Shown: positions 15,621 through 22,808 of the stretch, piece after piece
How the letters are laid out: the number at the start of each line of letters is the position of its first letter
How positions within the stretch are numbered: position 1 is the stretch's first letter
Assembly (NCBI GenBank): GCA_937876095.1
Contig: CALFIE010000008.1
Span: 1 to 26,161, forward strand
Direction of reading: 5' to 3'
DNA: 26,161 bases
Source of the DNA: an uncultured Flavobacteriales bacterium
GTDB taxonomy: Bacteria > Bacteroidota > Bacteroidia > Flavobacteriales > Weeksellaceae
Position numbers and translations under genes: made by a program
The notes under the pieces: model-generated
What the model saw: the letters and a program-made list of their open reading frames with translations, nothing else
Told to the model about the DNA's origin: nothing
The model's database searches: none

Positions 15621-16949
15621 TTATTTATTTCTTAACGCATTAAATTCATTAATCACTTCGTGATGACTCACGGTTTTATCTTTGAAATAATTCACAAAAT
15701 AGGCTTTTTCTTCTTCGGTTGCACTTAATTGGTTCAGAATATTAAGCAAATGCATTTTCATATGTCCTTTTTGTATTCCTGTAGTTACGAGCGAACGAAG
15801 AGCCGCAAAATTTTGCGCCAAACCAGAAACCGCCAAAATACTCATGAGTTCTTGTGCAGAAGGTTTCCCGAGAAGTGCCAAAGAAAATTTCACCAAAGGA
15901 TGCAAATTTGTTAAACCACCAACAACACCTACAGAAATCGGCAAATCAATCCAAAATCTGAAAATTCCATTGTCGGTAGTGCAATGTGTGAGTGATTTGT
16001 ACTTACCATCTTTCGCTGCGTAAGCGTGTGCACAAGCTGCAGTTGCCCGGAAATCGTTTCCTGTAGCAATCACTACTGCATCTACTCCGTTCATAATGCC
16101 TTTGTTGTGCGTAGTTGCACGGAAAGGTTCAATTTCGGCAATGGTAACTGCTTGTTTAAATTTCCAGGAGAAATCTTCGTTGGAAATTCCGCTGTCGTCA
16201 TTCAATTCATCAATTTTACAGGAAACTTCAGCTCTTACGATACAATCAGGCGTATAATTAGAGAGAATATTCATCACGATTTGTAGTGAATCTTTTTCTT
16301 CTTGCGAGAAACTTTCTTCATTGGCAACTTCCTCTCGCAATGTTTTCCCAAATTGCTCCAAACAAGAGTTGATAAAGTTGGCTCCCATAGAATCCACGGT
16401 ATCGAAACTGGCTTTTAATTGGAAATAATTTTCTAATTCTGCAGTTTTGTCGATTAAACGAATATTGAGAATTCCACCACCTCTATTTCGCATATTTTTG
16501 GTGATTTCTTCGGTCGCATCGAAAAGCTTTTTCTTTAATTTAAAATTAAAAAAATGCAGTAATTTATGCGGTTCTACCTTGAAAATAAAATGCGTGTGTC
16601 CAAGTTTTTTAGTATTGATGATCGTAGTTTTGAAACCGCCTCTTTCGAGCCAAAATTTAGCCGATTTAGATGCAGCTGCAACCACCGAACTCTCTTCTAC
16701 AGCCATTGGTAAAGCCAAAAGTTTGCCATCAATCAAAAAATTAGGAGCAATTCCGTAAGGCATATAGAAATTAGAAATCGTATTTTCAGAAAATTCTTCG
16801 TGCAACTTCTGCAAATCGGTGTCGTGGTTCCAATATTGTTGCAAAATTTGCTCATAGCTTCTATCTTCGTTCAAATATTCTTTTATTAGCCAATCTATTT
16901 TTCGTTGTTTAGATAATTTAGAAAATCCTTCAATCGGTTGGTGCATCAT
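15621..16949 (-). CDS. mvaA: Hydroxymethylglutaryl-CoA reductase, class II
   Basis: The enzyme interconverts HMG-CoA and mevalonate. The 442 residues carry the class II catalytic set: E85/E86 in AVEESSVVAAAS, K283 in ATTHNKGIMNG, D299 in ATGNDFRA and H396 in GIQKGHMKMH. The glycine-rich dinucleotide region GVVGGLTNLHP is also present. Flavobacteria make isoprenoids by the mevalonate pathway, so a biosynthetic role is likely although class II enzymes can be degradative in other bacteria. There are no membrane segments, as expected. The start is given at the first of two adjacent Met codons. A DUF423 membrane protein follows 10 bases downstream in the same operon; other mevalonate genes are not in the window. 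Confidence 0.95.
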   Translation of the reverse strand: MMHQPIEGFSKLSKQRKIDWLIKEYLNEDRSYEQILQQYWNHDTDLQKLHEEFSENTISNFYMPYGIAPNFLIDGKLLALPMAVEESSVVAAASKSAKFWLERGGFKTTIINTKKLGHTHFIFKVEPHKLLHFFNFKLKKKLFDATEEITKNMRNRGGGILNIRLIDKTAELENYFQLKASFDTVDSMGANFINSCLEQFGKTLREEVANEESFSQEEKDSLQIVMNILSNYTPDCIVRAEVSCKIDELNDDSGISNEDFSWKFKQAVTIAEIEPFRATTHNKGIMNGVDAVVIATGNDFRATAACAHAYAAKDGKYKSLTHCTTDNGIFRFWIDLPISVGVVGGLTNLHPLVKFSLALLGKPSAQELMSILAVSGLAQNFAALRSLVTTGIQKGHMKMHLLNILNQLSATEEEKAYFVNYFKDKTVSHHEVINEFNALRNK

Positions 16950-16968
16950 TGTAAAATTTTTGAAGAAT

Positions 16969-16976
16969 CAAAGGTA
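16969..16976 (-). promoter_or_regulatory. HMG-CoA reductase operon -7 element
   Basis: On the minus strand TACCTTTG matches TAnnTTTG, 19 bases before the start codon. No TTG at the standard -33 spacing. Confidence 0.5.
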
Positions 16977-17276
16977 AGGAATTTTTGGTTCTTTTTGGTT
17001 AAAAATGCAGTTGTTTGCTTTGGTAAAGCACGAAAAATATGATATTTTTATTTCATTAATGATGATAGGAAAATTACATTTTCATTTAAAAACAAAGTGG
17101 GTGTTTTTTTTGGTTTGGTTTCTATAATCAATTAAACCAACTTATTTTAGGTAATAGTATTCTAATCATTGCAATCATTTTCTTTAATTTCTAAAAAAAT
17201 AATTTTTGTAACTTACTGATAATCAAATATACCAGCAAAAATCAATTATCATAACAAGCAATTGAAGTTGTTTTCG

Positions 17277-17284
17277 TAAATTTG
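17277..17284 (+). promoter_or_regulatory. pfkA promoter -7 element
   Basis: TAAATTTG, 26 bases before the pfkA ATG, matches TAnnTTTG exactly. No TTG at the standard -33 spacing. Confidence 0.6.
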
Positions 17285-17310
17285 CAGTTGAAAAAATTCT
17301 AAAATTTTTT

Positions 17311-18297
17311 ATGAGTAATTCAGTAGTTAAGAGAATTGGCGTTTTCACTTCGGGAGGTGATGCTCCTGGTATGAATGCAGCATTGAGAGCAGTAGTGCGA
17401 ACTGCAAATTACTATAAAATAGATTGTGTAGGAATCAGAGAAGGTTACAATGGTCTGATTGAGGGAAATTTTCTAAAAATGGGAGCTCGTTCTGTAAAGA
17501 ACATCATCAATCTAGGAGGAACCATTTTAAAATCTGCACGCAGCACCGAATTCAGAACTCCAGAAGGTAGAAAAAAAGCCTACGAACAATGTGTAGCCAA
17601 TGGAATTGATGCACTAGTTTGTATTGGTGGAGACGGAACTTTTACCGGTGCAAAAATTTTTAGTGAAGAATATGGCATCAAAGTAATTGGTGTTCCCGGA
17701 ACTATAGATAATGATATTTTTGGTACCGATTTTACCATTGGTTACGACACTGCGCTGAATACAGCAATGGAAGCGATTGATAAAATTAGAGATACAGCAA
17801 CTTCTCACAACCGAGTTTTTTTTGTAGAAGTGATGGGGAGAGATGCAGGTTTTATAGCACTGAATACTGGAATTGCGATTGGTGCATTAGAAATCCTAAT
17901 TCCAGAACAAACCGATAGTTTAGAAGGTATGTTCAATACTTTTGAAATGGCCGAAAAAAGCGGCAAAACATCGAGTATTGTTATGGTTGCAGAAGGAGAA
18001 CATTTGGCTTCAACCTATGATTTGGCTGCTAAAACCAAAGAAAAATTTCCAGATTACGATATCAGAGTAACTATTTTGGGACATATACAAAGAGGTGGAT
18101 CACCAAGTTGTGCAGACCGAGTTTTGGCTTCTAGATTAGGTTACGGAGCAGTAGTTGGACTTATGAAAGGTTTAACCAACGTAATGGCAGGAATTCGTTC
18201 AAACCAATTGGTTTATACTCCAATTGAAGACGCGATCAAAAAACACAACGAAATCAACCAAGATTTGCTGCAAATTGCCGAAATCTTATCGATGTAA
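17311..18297 (+). CDS. pfkA: ATP-dependent 6-phosphofructokinase
   Basis: The enzyme phosphorylates fructose-6-phosphate to fructose-1,6-bisphosphate, the committed step of glycolysis. At 328 residues it is the usual bacterial length. The motifs are all present: GVFTSGGDAPGMNAALR (ATP site), IGGDGTFTGA, PGTIDNDIFGTDFTIGYDTA with the catalytic Asp region (TIDND), EVMGRDAGFIAL, and the substrate loop GHIQRGGSPSCADRVLA. The GGDGT sequence, rather than GGDDS, indicates ATP rather than pyrophosphate as donor. gap follows after 71 bases on the same strand, so glycolytic genes are clustered and may be cotranscribed. Confidence 0.97.
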   Translation: MSNSVVKRIGVFTSGGDAPGMNAALRAVVRTANYYKIDCVGIREGYNGLIEGNFLKMGARSVKNIINLGGTILKSARSTEFRTPEGRKKAYEQCVANGIDALVCIGGDGTFTGAKIFSEEYGIKVIGVPGTIDNDIFGTDFTIGYDTALNTAMEAIDKIRDTATSHNRVFFVEVMGRDAGFIALNTGIAIGALEILIPEQTDSLEGMFNTFEMAEKSGKTSSIVMVAEGEHLASTYDLAAKTKEKFPDYDIRVTILGHIQRGGSPSCADRVLASRLGYGAVVGLMKGLTNVMAGIRSNQLVYTPIEDAIKKHNEINQDLLQIAEILSM

Positions 18298-18368
18298 ATC
18301 ATCAAATAATTTGCATCAAAATTTATAATAAAAATCGATCATACATTTATAATCTTAAATAAAATATT

Positions 18369-19373
18369 ATGTCAACAATCAAAGTAGGAATCAACGGATT
18401 CGGTAGAATTGGTGGTCTCGTATTCAGTGCAATGCTAGAAAGAGAAAACATCGAAATTGTAGGTATCAACGACCTTATCAATGCAGAATATATGGCTTAT
18501 ATGATGAAATATGACTCTGTACATGGTAAATTTGATGGCGAAATCAAAGTAGAAGGAAACAATTTGGTAGTAAATGGTAAAACCATCAGAATTACCTCAG
18601 AAAGAGACCCAAATAATTTGAAATGGAACGAAGTTGGTGCAGACTACATCGTAGAATCTACTGGATTGTTCTTATCTAAAGATACTGCAAATGCACACTT
18701 AAATGCAGGTGCCAAAAAAGTGGTACTTTCTGCACCGTCTAAAGATGATACTCCTATGTATGTAATGGGCGTAAACCACAAAACATTGACCGACGATGTT
18801 AAAATTTTCTCCAATGCATCTTGTACCACCAATTGTCTTGCTCCACTTGCAAAAGTAGTACACGATAATTTCGGAATTGTAGAAGGATTGATGACTACAG
18901 TACACGCAACTACCGCAACACAAAGAACTGTAGATGGACCATCTATGAAAGATTGGAGAGGTGGTAGAAGTGCGCTTCTCAATATCATTCCATCTTCTAC
19001 AGGTGCTGCAAAAGCAGTAGGAGTAGTAATTCCTTCATTGAACGGAAAATTGACAGGTATGTCTTTCAGAGTACCAACTGCAGACGTTTCTGTGGTGGAT
19101 CTTACCGTAAGAATAGAGAAAAGTGCTTCTTACGACGAAATCTGTGCAGCCATGAAAGCCGCTTCAGAAGGAGAACTAAAAGGAATCCTTGGTTACACCG
19201 AAGATATGGTAGTTTCTCAGGATTTCGTAGGCGACAAAAGAACCTCTATCTTCGACAAAGATGCCGGTATTATGCTTTCACCTAATTTCGTGAAATTGGT
19301 TTCTTGGTACGACAACGAGACTGGTTATTCCAACAAATTGACGGATTTATTGGTGTATTCAGCATCACTATAA
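18369..19373 (+). CDS. gap: Glyceraldehyde-3-phosphate dehydrogenase, type I
   Basis: GAPDH oxidises glyceraldehyde-3-phosphate to 1,3-bisphosphoglycerate with NAD. The 334 residues include the NAD-binding GINGFGRIGG (6-15), the catalytic C152 in SNASCTTNCLAP, the partner His in TTVHATTATQ, and the C-terminal SWYDNETGYSNK. INDL after the second strand supports NAD preference. In place of the common GFGRIGR the sequence has GFGRIGG, a small deviation. It lies behind pfkA and ends in a clear terminator. Confidence 0.97.
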   Translation: MSTIKVGINGFGRIGGLVFSAMLERENIEIVGINDLINAEYMAYMMKYDSVHGKFDGEIKVEGNNLVVNGKTIRITSERDPNNLKWNEVGADYIVESTGLFLSKDTANAHLNAGAKKVVLSAPSKDDTPMYVMGVNHKTLTDDVKIFSNASCTTNCLAPLAKVVHDNFGIVEGLMTTVHATTATQRTVDGPSMKDWRGGRSALLNIIPSSTGAAKAVGVVIPSLNGKLTGMSFRVPTADVSVVDLTVRIEKSASYDEICAAMKAASEGELKGILGYTEDMVVSQDFVGDKRTSIFDKDAGIMLSPNFVKLVSWYDNETGYSNKLTDLLVYSASL

Positions 19374-19398
19374 TTTCAAAAAAATAATTGAAATATAC

Positions 19399-19429
19399 AA
19401 CCTTCCAAAAATTTTGGGAGGTTTTTTTT
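19399..19429 (+). terminator. Terminator after gap
   Basis: AACCTTCCAAAA pairs with TTTTGGGAGGTT (one wobble) over a 1-base to 3-base turn and is followed by a run of eight T. Confidence 0.85.
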
Positions 19430-19483
19430 GGGCAATCCCCGCTCCTACGCTTACAAAATTTTATTAATTTTTGCCTTGGCTCG

Positions 19484-19577
19484 GGTCGGGCTATCCGTTG
19501 CAATCGTTTTCTGGGGTTTTTTCGGCGGCTTCGCCGCCGAAAAAACCCCAGAAAAAACGGATTTCCTCTACTATCCC
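19484..19577 (+). repeat. Hairpin element, copy A
   Basis: The element runs GGTCGGGCTATCCGTTGCAATC, then a stem, then AACGGATTTCCTCTACTATCCC. Its centre is a perfect 23-bp stem with a 3-base loop: 19507-19529 against 19533-19555, whose tip is CGGCGGC-TTC-GCCGCCG. ATCCGTT (19493-19499) and AACGGAT (19556-19562) pair outside it. The flanks match copies B and C, while the stem interior differs. Confidence 0.75.
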
Positions 19578-19722
19578 TATTGCAAATGCAGTCTGTAAAA
19601 CAAATTTTCTGATAACAGCACTTTCTCTCCTATTTTCATTATTTTTTATTCTAAAAGTTGCTCAGAAAACAGCAACATCAATAAAATTGAAAATCAATCC
19701 ATAAAAAAATCATCGTTCGGTT

Positions 19723-19813
19723 CTTCCAACCTTCAACTTACCTCTTCCAACTCCTAACTTCCAACTTCATTCTCCCATCTTCCCGCTTCCAACCTCCAAC
19801 TTCCCTCTTCCAA
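19723..19813 (-). repeat. GGAAGTT-family heptad repeat before recA (13 units)
   Basis: Thirteen 7-base units in perfect register fill 91 bases; most read CTTCCAA or a close variant on the plus strand (TTGGAAG on the minus). It is the longest array in the window and ends 50 bases before the recA -7 element. Confidence 0.9.
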
Positions 19814-19863
19814 AACCACCACAAAATTTATCCACAATTCACAAAAAACAAAAATTAATTCCG

Positions 19864-19871
19864 TATTTTTG
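19864..19871 (+). promoter_or_regulatory. recA promoter -7 element
   Basis: TATTTTTG matches TAnnTTTG, 18 bases before the recA ATG. No -33 TTG at the normal distance and no recognisable LexA palindrome nearby. Confidence 0.5.
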
Positions 19872-19889
19872 AAAAAATAATATATACCA

Positions 19890-20891
19890 ATGAGTAGTAT
19901 AGAAGATAAGAAAAAAGCACTTGCTTTGGTGCTTGAAAAAATGGATAAAACCTACGGAAAAGGCACCGTCATGACATTAGGAGACGCTTCTGTAGACGAT
20001 ACTATCGAGGTAATTCCTTCTGGTTCTTTAGGACTAGATATTGCACTTGGAGTTGGTGGTTATCCTCGTGGAAGAGTCATAGAAATTTATGGCCCAGAAT
20101 CTTCAGGTAAAACCACACTTACACTTCACGCAATTGCCGAAGCACAAAAAGCAGGCGGAATTGCCGCATTTATAGATGCAGAACACGCTTTCGATAGACA
20201 TTACGCATCCAAATTAGGAATTAATTTAGATGATCTCATCATTTCTCAACCAGACAACGGAGAACAAGCTTTGGAAATTGCGGACAACCTGATACGTTCT
20301 GGCGCAATTGATATCGTAGTTATAGATTCAGTTGCCGCATTGACACCAAAAGCAGAAATAGAAGGAGAAATGGGCGATTCCAAAATGGGACTGCACGCAA
20401 GATTGATGTCTCAAGCACTCAGAAAACTCACTGCAACCATTTCTAGAACAAAATGTACCGTAATTTTCATCAACCAATTGCGTGAAAAAATTGGTGTGAT
20501 GTTCGGAAATCCCGAAACTACAACTGGTGGTAACGCTTTGAAATTCTACGCATCAGTAAGAATTGACATCAGAAAAGCAAGCGCTCCAATAAAAAATGGC
20601 GACGAAGCAGTTGGTAGCAGAGTGAAAGTAAAAATTGTAAAAAACAAAGTTGCACCACCTTTCAAACAAGCAGAATTCGATATTATGTACGGAGAAGGTG
20701 TTTCTAAAACCGGCGAAATTCTGGATCAAGGTGTAGAATTGGGCATCGTGAAAAAAAGCGGTTCTTGGTTCTCTTACGAAGACACCAAACTCGGACAAGG
20801 CCGTGATTCTGTAAAAGATGTACTTCGCGACAATCCTGAATTAGCCGAAGAAATTGAGTCAAAAATTAAAGACCTAATGAAGAAAAGTTAA
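19890..20891 (+). CDS. recA: Recombinase RecA
   Basis: RecA forms the filament for homologous recombination and activates the SOS response. The 333 residues begin with the oligomerisation helix (KKALALVLEKMDKTYGKGTVM). Walker A is GPESSGKTT at 68-76, Walker B is IDIVVIDSVAALTPKAE, and the L1/L2 DNA loops appear as EIEGEMGDSKMGLHARLMSQ and FINQLREKIGVMFGNPETTTGG-type sequence. The acidic C-terminal tail seen in some RecA proteins is short here, ending KDLMKKS. It is transcribed alone, ending at a hairpin shared with the convergent alkyltransferase-like gene. Confidence 0.98.
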   Translation: MSSIEDKKKALALVLEKMDKTYGKGTVMTLGDASVDDTIEVIPSGSLGLDIALGVGGYPRGRVIEIYGPESSGKTTLTLHAIAEAQKAGGIAAFIDAEHAFDRHYASKLGINLDDLIISQPDNGEQALEIADNLIRSGAIDIVVIDSVAALTPKAEIEGEMGDSKMGLHARLMSQALRKLTATISRTKCTVIFINQLREKIGVMFGNPETTTGGNALKFYASVRIDIRKASAPIKNGDEAVGSRVKVKIVKNKVAPPFKQAEFDIMYGEGVSKTGEILDQGVELGIVKKSGSWFSYEDTKLGQGRDSVKDVLRDNPELAEEIESKIKDLMKKS

Positions 20892-20922
20892 GATACAGTC
20901 AAAGGTTAAAATATAAAAATTT

Positions 20923-20951
20923 CGGGGCAACTAAGTTGCTCCGTTTTTTTT
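20923..20951. terminator. Terminator between recA and the convergent alkyltransferase-like gene
   Basis: CGGGGCAAC and GTTGCTCCG pair fully (one wobble) around TAA and are followed by eight T. The minus-strand side is also U-rich, so it can serve both genes. Confidence 0.88.
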
Positions 20952-20983
20952 GACAAACTAAAACCTTAAAAATTTTGAAATAA

Positions 20984-21280
20984 CTACACCTCATCCAAAG
21001 GATTCCAAAATAGTTTTTTGAAATTTTTGATTCGTAAATTTTCAACCACAATTCCTTCTGCTTCTAATCTCTTTTGAAATTCAGGAACCGAAAGTTTGCC
21101 ACAACTAGCAATTACTCTGTGTGCAGGTACCTCTTTTGGACAATTACCCATCACATTGCCAACTTGTCTTGCGTGATTTGGGAAACCAACCGCTTTTGCA
21201 ATCGCTCCATACGTAGAAACCCTTCCTTTGGGAATGAGTTTGATAATTTCGTAGACTTGGTTTTGGAAAAGCGAATTCAT
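20984..21280 (-). CDS. Alkyltransferase-like (ATL) protein, MGMT family without the active cysteine
   Basis: This 98-residue protein is the DNA-binding half of the O6-alkylguanine-DNA alkyltransferase family. It has the winged-helix RVSTYGAIAKAVGFPNHARQVGNVM with the arginine finger, and the site motif VPAHRVI (51-57). In true alkyltransferases the motif is PCHR; here residue 53 is alanine (codon GCA), so it cannot accept alkyl groups. ATL proteins, which have Trp or Ala at that place, bind O6-alkylguanine and hand the lesion to nucleotide excision repair. The lack of an N-terminal domain and the length match ATLs. Whether the neighbouring cysteines (C47, C60) matter is unknown. It converges with recA. 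Confidence 0.9.
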   Translation of the reverse strand: MNSLFQNQVYEIIKLIPKGRVSTYGAIAKAVGFPNHARQVGNVMGNCPKEVPAHRVIASCGKLSVPEFQKRLEAEGIVVENLRIKNFKKLFWNPLDEV

Positions 21281-21321
21281 TGGGATAAATGTAATGAAAT
21301 TTTCTAAAAATTTTAAGAAAG

Positions 21322-21412
21322 TTGGCGCGAGCGAAGCGAGCGCCGAAAAGTACTATTGTCTTTGCAAGCGAAGTGCAACGAAGCGTGGCAATCTCCAAAA
21401 GATTTTTGATTT
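21322..21412. repeat. GC-rich REP-like palindromic sequences
   Basis: Two blocks stand out from AT-rich DNA. GGCGC and GCGCC flank GAGCGAAGCGA; then TTGCAAGCGAAG and ACGAAGCGTGGCAATCTC follow. The second resembles the TTGCGAnGnAnnGAAGCAATCTC repeats scattered in many bacterial genomes, a resemblance recalled rather than searched. Confidence 0.5.
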
Positions 21413-21531
21413 TTTTTTACACAAAGAACACAATGTTCTACACAAAGCACACAATTACTCAAAAACTCATTCACTTTCAAAAAAATCTGAACGCATAAAA
21501 AATTTCAACCACGAACCGAAAAGTGAAAAAT

Positions 21532-21626
21532 AGCCCGGATTATAGTGAAAATTCTTTTTTTGTAGGAACGCGCCAAAAAGGCGCGTTCAGAAAAGAAAAA
21601 AAAGAATTGTAACGAAAAGCCGGACC
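21532..21626 (-). repeat. Hairpin element, copy C (inverted)
   Basis: Read on the minus strand it runs GGTCCGGCTTTTCGTTACAA, a long stem, then GAATTTTCACTATAATCCGG, which aligns with copy A flank for flank. The stem has an outer pair (21550-21561 with 21597-21608) and an inner perfect 9-bp pair GAACGCGCC/GGCGCGTTC (21566-21574, 21580-21588) with an A5 loop. Confidence 0.7.
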
Positions 21627-21681
21627 GAAAGTCCTAAGAATTATAAATCGTCGTGCTCCTAAATTTTTGAAGTTTTATTTT

Positions 21682-21689
21682 TATCTTTG
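21682..21689 (+). promoter_or_regulatory. Promoter -7 element of the deoxyhypusine-synthase-family gene
   Basis: TATCTTTG matches TAnnTTTG and lies 14 bases before the ATG at 21704, so the leader is very short. No TTG at the usual spacing. Confidence 0.55.
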
Positions 21690-21703
21690 TGCAAATTTGA
21701 AAA

Positions 21704-22678
21704 ATGAACAAACCTATTACTGATTTTATAGAAAAATATTACCTGCATTTCAATGCAGCAGCTTTGGTAGACGCATCCAAAGGATATGTTGCGCACCTGA
21801 AAGATGGCGGAAAAATGATGATAACTCTTGCAGGAGCAATGTCCACAGCAGAATTGGGGAAAATTTTGGCAGAAATGATTCGACAAGATAAAGTGGATAT
21901 TATTTCTTGTACAGGAGCCAATTTGGAGGAAGATTTAATGAATTTGGTGGCACATTCGCATTACGAAAGAGTTCCGCATTACCGCGATCTTACGCCACAA
22001 CAAGAGTGGGATTTGCTGGAAAAGGGCTTGAATAGAGTGACGGACACGTGTATCCCAGAAGAAGAGGCATTCCGAAGATTGCAAAAACATATTTATGAAA
22101 TTTGGAAGGACGCGGAAACGAAAGGGGAACGCTATTTTCCGCACGAATACATGTACAAAATGTTGCTTTCGGGTGTTTTGGAGCAGTATTATGAAATTCC
22201 GAAAGAAAATTCGTGGATGTTGGCTGCAGCAGAAAAAAATCTGCCGATTGTGGTTCCTGGTTGGGAAGACAGCACGATGGGAAATATTTTTGCAAGTTAC
22301 TGTATAAAAGGTGATTTGAAACCTTCTACTATGAAATCTGGGATTGAATACATGACGTATCTTGCCGATTGGTACCCGAAAAATTCGGGTGGAAAAGGCG
22401 TAGGATTTTTCCAAGTTGGTGGCGGAATTGCGGGTGATTTCCCGATTTGCGTGGTTCCGATGTTGTACCAAGATTTAGAAATGCACGACATCCCATTTTG
22501 GTCGTATTTCTGCCAAATTTCTGACTCTACGACTTCTTACGGTTCTTATTCTGGAGCGGTGCCCAACGAAAAAATTACTTGGGGAAAACTGGACATCAAA
22601 ACACCAAAATTCATCGTAGAAAGTGATGCCACGATTTGTGCACCACTGATGTTTTCTTATATTTTGGAGAATTCTTAG
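21704..22678 (+). CDS. Deoxyhypusine synthase family protein
   Basis: The 324 residues are recognisably deoxyhypusine-synthase-like: MITLAGAMSTAELGKIL, DIISCTGANLEEDLM, a GFFQVGGGIAGDFPI glycine-rich NAD region, DSTTSYGSYSGAVPNEKITWGK and the end of the Rossmann fold. In the eukaryotic and archaeal enzyme the lysine of WGK (here K295) forms the imine with the aminobutyl group of spermidine; it is kept. Bacteria have no eIF5A, so the acceptor must be different. Bacterial relatives may transfer the aminobutyl group to a diamine (homospermidine-like chemistry) or to another protein, which is inference. It is monocistronic, with its own promoter and terminator. Flanking repeats lie on both sides. 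Confidence 0.92.
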   Translation: MNKPITDFIEKYYLHFNAAALVDASKGYVAHLKDGGKMMITLAGAMSTAELGKILAEMIRQDKVDIISCTGANLEEDLMNLVAHSHYERVPHYRDLTPQQEWDLLEKGLNRVTDTCIPEEEAFRRLQKHIYEIWKDAETKGERYFPHEYMYKMLLSGVLEQYYEIPKENSWMLAAAEKNLPIVVPGWEDSTMGNIFASYCIKGDLKPSTMKSGIEYMTYLADWYPKNSGGKGVGFFQVGGGIAGDFPICVVPMLYQDLEMHDIPFWSYFCQISDSTTSYGSYSGAVPNEKITWGKLDIKTPKFIVESDATICAPLMFSYILENS

Positions 22679-22702
22679 AAGTTGGAAGATGGGAGTTTGA
22701 AG
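22675..22702 (+). repeat. Heptad repeat overlapping the stop codon of the deoxyhypusine-synthase-family gene
   Basis: The units TTAGAAG, TTGGAAG, ATGGGAG, TTTGAAG begin inside the stop codon region (TAG at 22676-22678), so the array abuts or forms the 3' end of the gene. Confidence 0.65.
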
Positions 22703-22706
22703 ATGA

Positions 22707-22731
22707 ATTCTTCGACTTCGCTCAGAATGAC
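22707..22731 (+). repeat. TTCGACTTCGCTCAGAATGAC repeat
   Basis: ATTCTTCGACTTCGCTCAGA and the following ATGAC form a short element with ATTCT/AGAAT ends. The same sequence is, to my recollection, common between genes in Bacteroidota and other phyla. There is one copy here. Confidence 0.6.
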
Positions 22732-22743
22732 TTATAAAAACAA

Positions 22744-22771
22744 AGCGCTCAAAAAATTTGAGCGTTTTTTT
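22744..22771. terminator. Terminator in the convergent gap before arfB
   Basis: CGCTCAAA (22746-22753) pairs perfectly with TTTGAGCG (22757-22764), 3-base loop, followed by seven T. The A-rich left side lets it act on the minus strand as well. Confidence 0.88.
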
Positions 22772-22781
22772 AATTCTCGCA

Positions 22782-22808
22782 GATTTTGCTGATTTTGCTG
22801 ATTTTTGG
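22782..22808 (+). repeat. 9-bp tandem repeat GATTTTGCT
   Basis: Two exact copies of GATTTTGCT and a third diverged one (GATTTTTGG) run head to tail directly into the next heptad array. Confidence 0.6.

Larger units (their letters stand above)
16950..17310. other. Intergenic region with divergent promoters
   Basis: This 361-base gap separates the minus-strand HMG-CoA reductase operon from pfkA. It holds CAAAGGTA on the plus strand (TACCTTTG for the reductase) and TAAATTTG for pfkA. A perfect small hairpin, TGCTTT/AAAGCA with a 3-base loop, lies at 17016-17030 but has no T-run. No further gene is seen. Confidence 0.6.
19374..19889. other. Gene-free region of stacked repeats between gap and recA
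   Basis: These 516 bases hold, in order, the gap terminator, hairpin element A with a perfect 23-bp stem, a stretch that looks like a frameshifted lipoprotein start (from 19586), a 13-unit heptad repeat, and the recA promoter. Open reading frames here run through the hairpin and the repeats and are not credible genes. Confidence 0.7.
21281..21703. other. Gene-free region of repeats before the deoxyhypusine-synthase-family gene
   Basis: The 423 bases hold a GC-rich palindromic stretch (21322-21412), an ACACAAAG-type repeat with the palindrome AGAACA/TGTTCT (21425-21439), hairpin element C, and a promoter at 21682. No credible gene is seen on either strand. Confidence 0.65.

Noticed and set aside
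19388..19704. Two plus-strand frames of 74 and 77 codons between gap and recA
   Set aside because: They translate the terminator and the perfect hairpin; no family resemblance.
19723..19813. CRISPR array
   Set aside because: The units are 7 bases long without spacers, and there are no cas genes.
21935..22471. 178-codon minus-strand frame inside the deoxyhypusine-synthase-family gene
   Set aside because: Antisense shadow; His/Phe/Arg-rich composition without a family.
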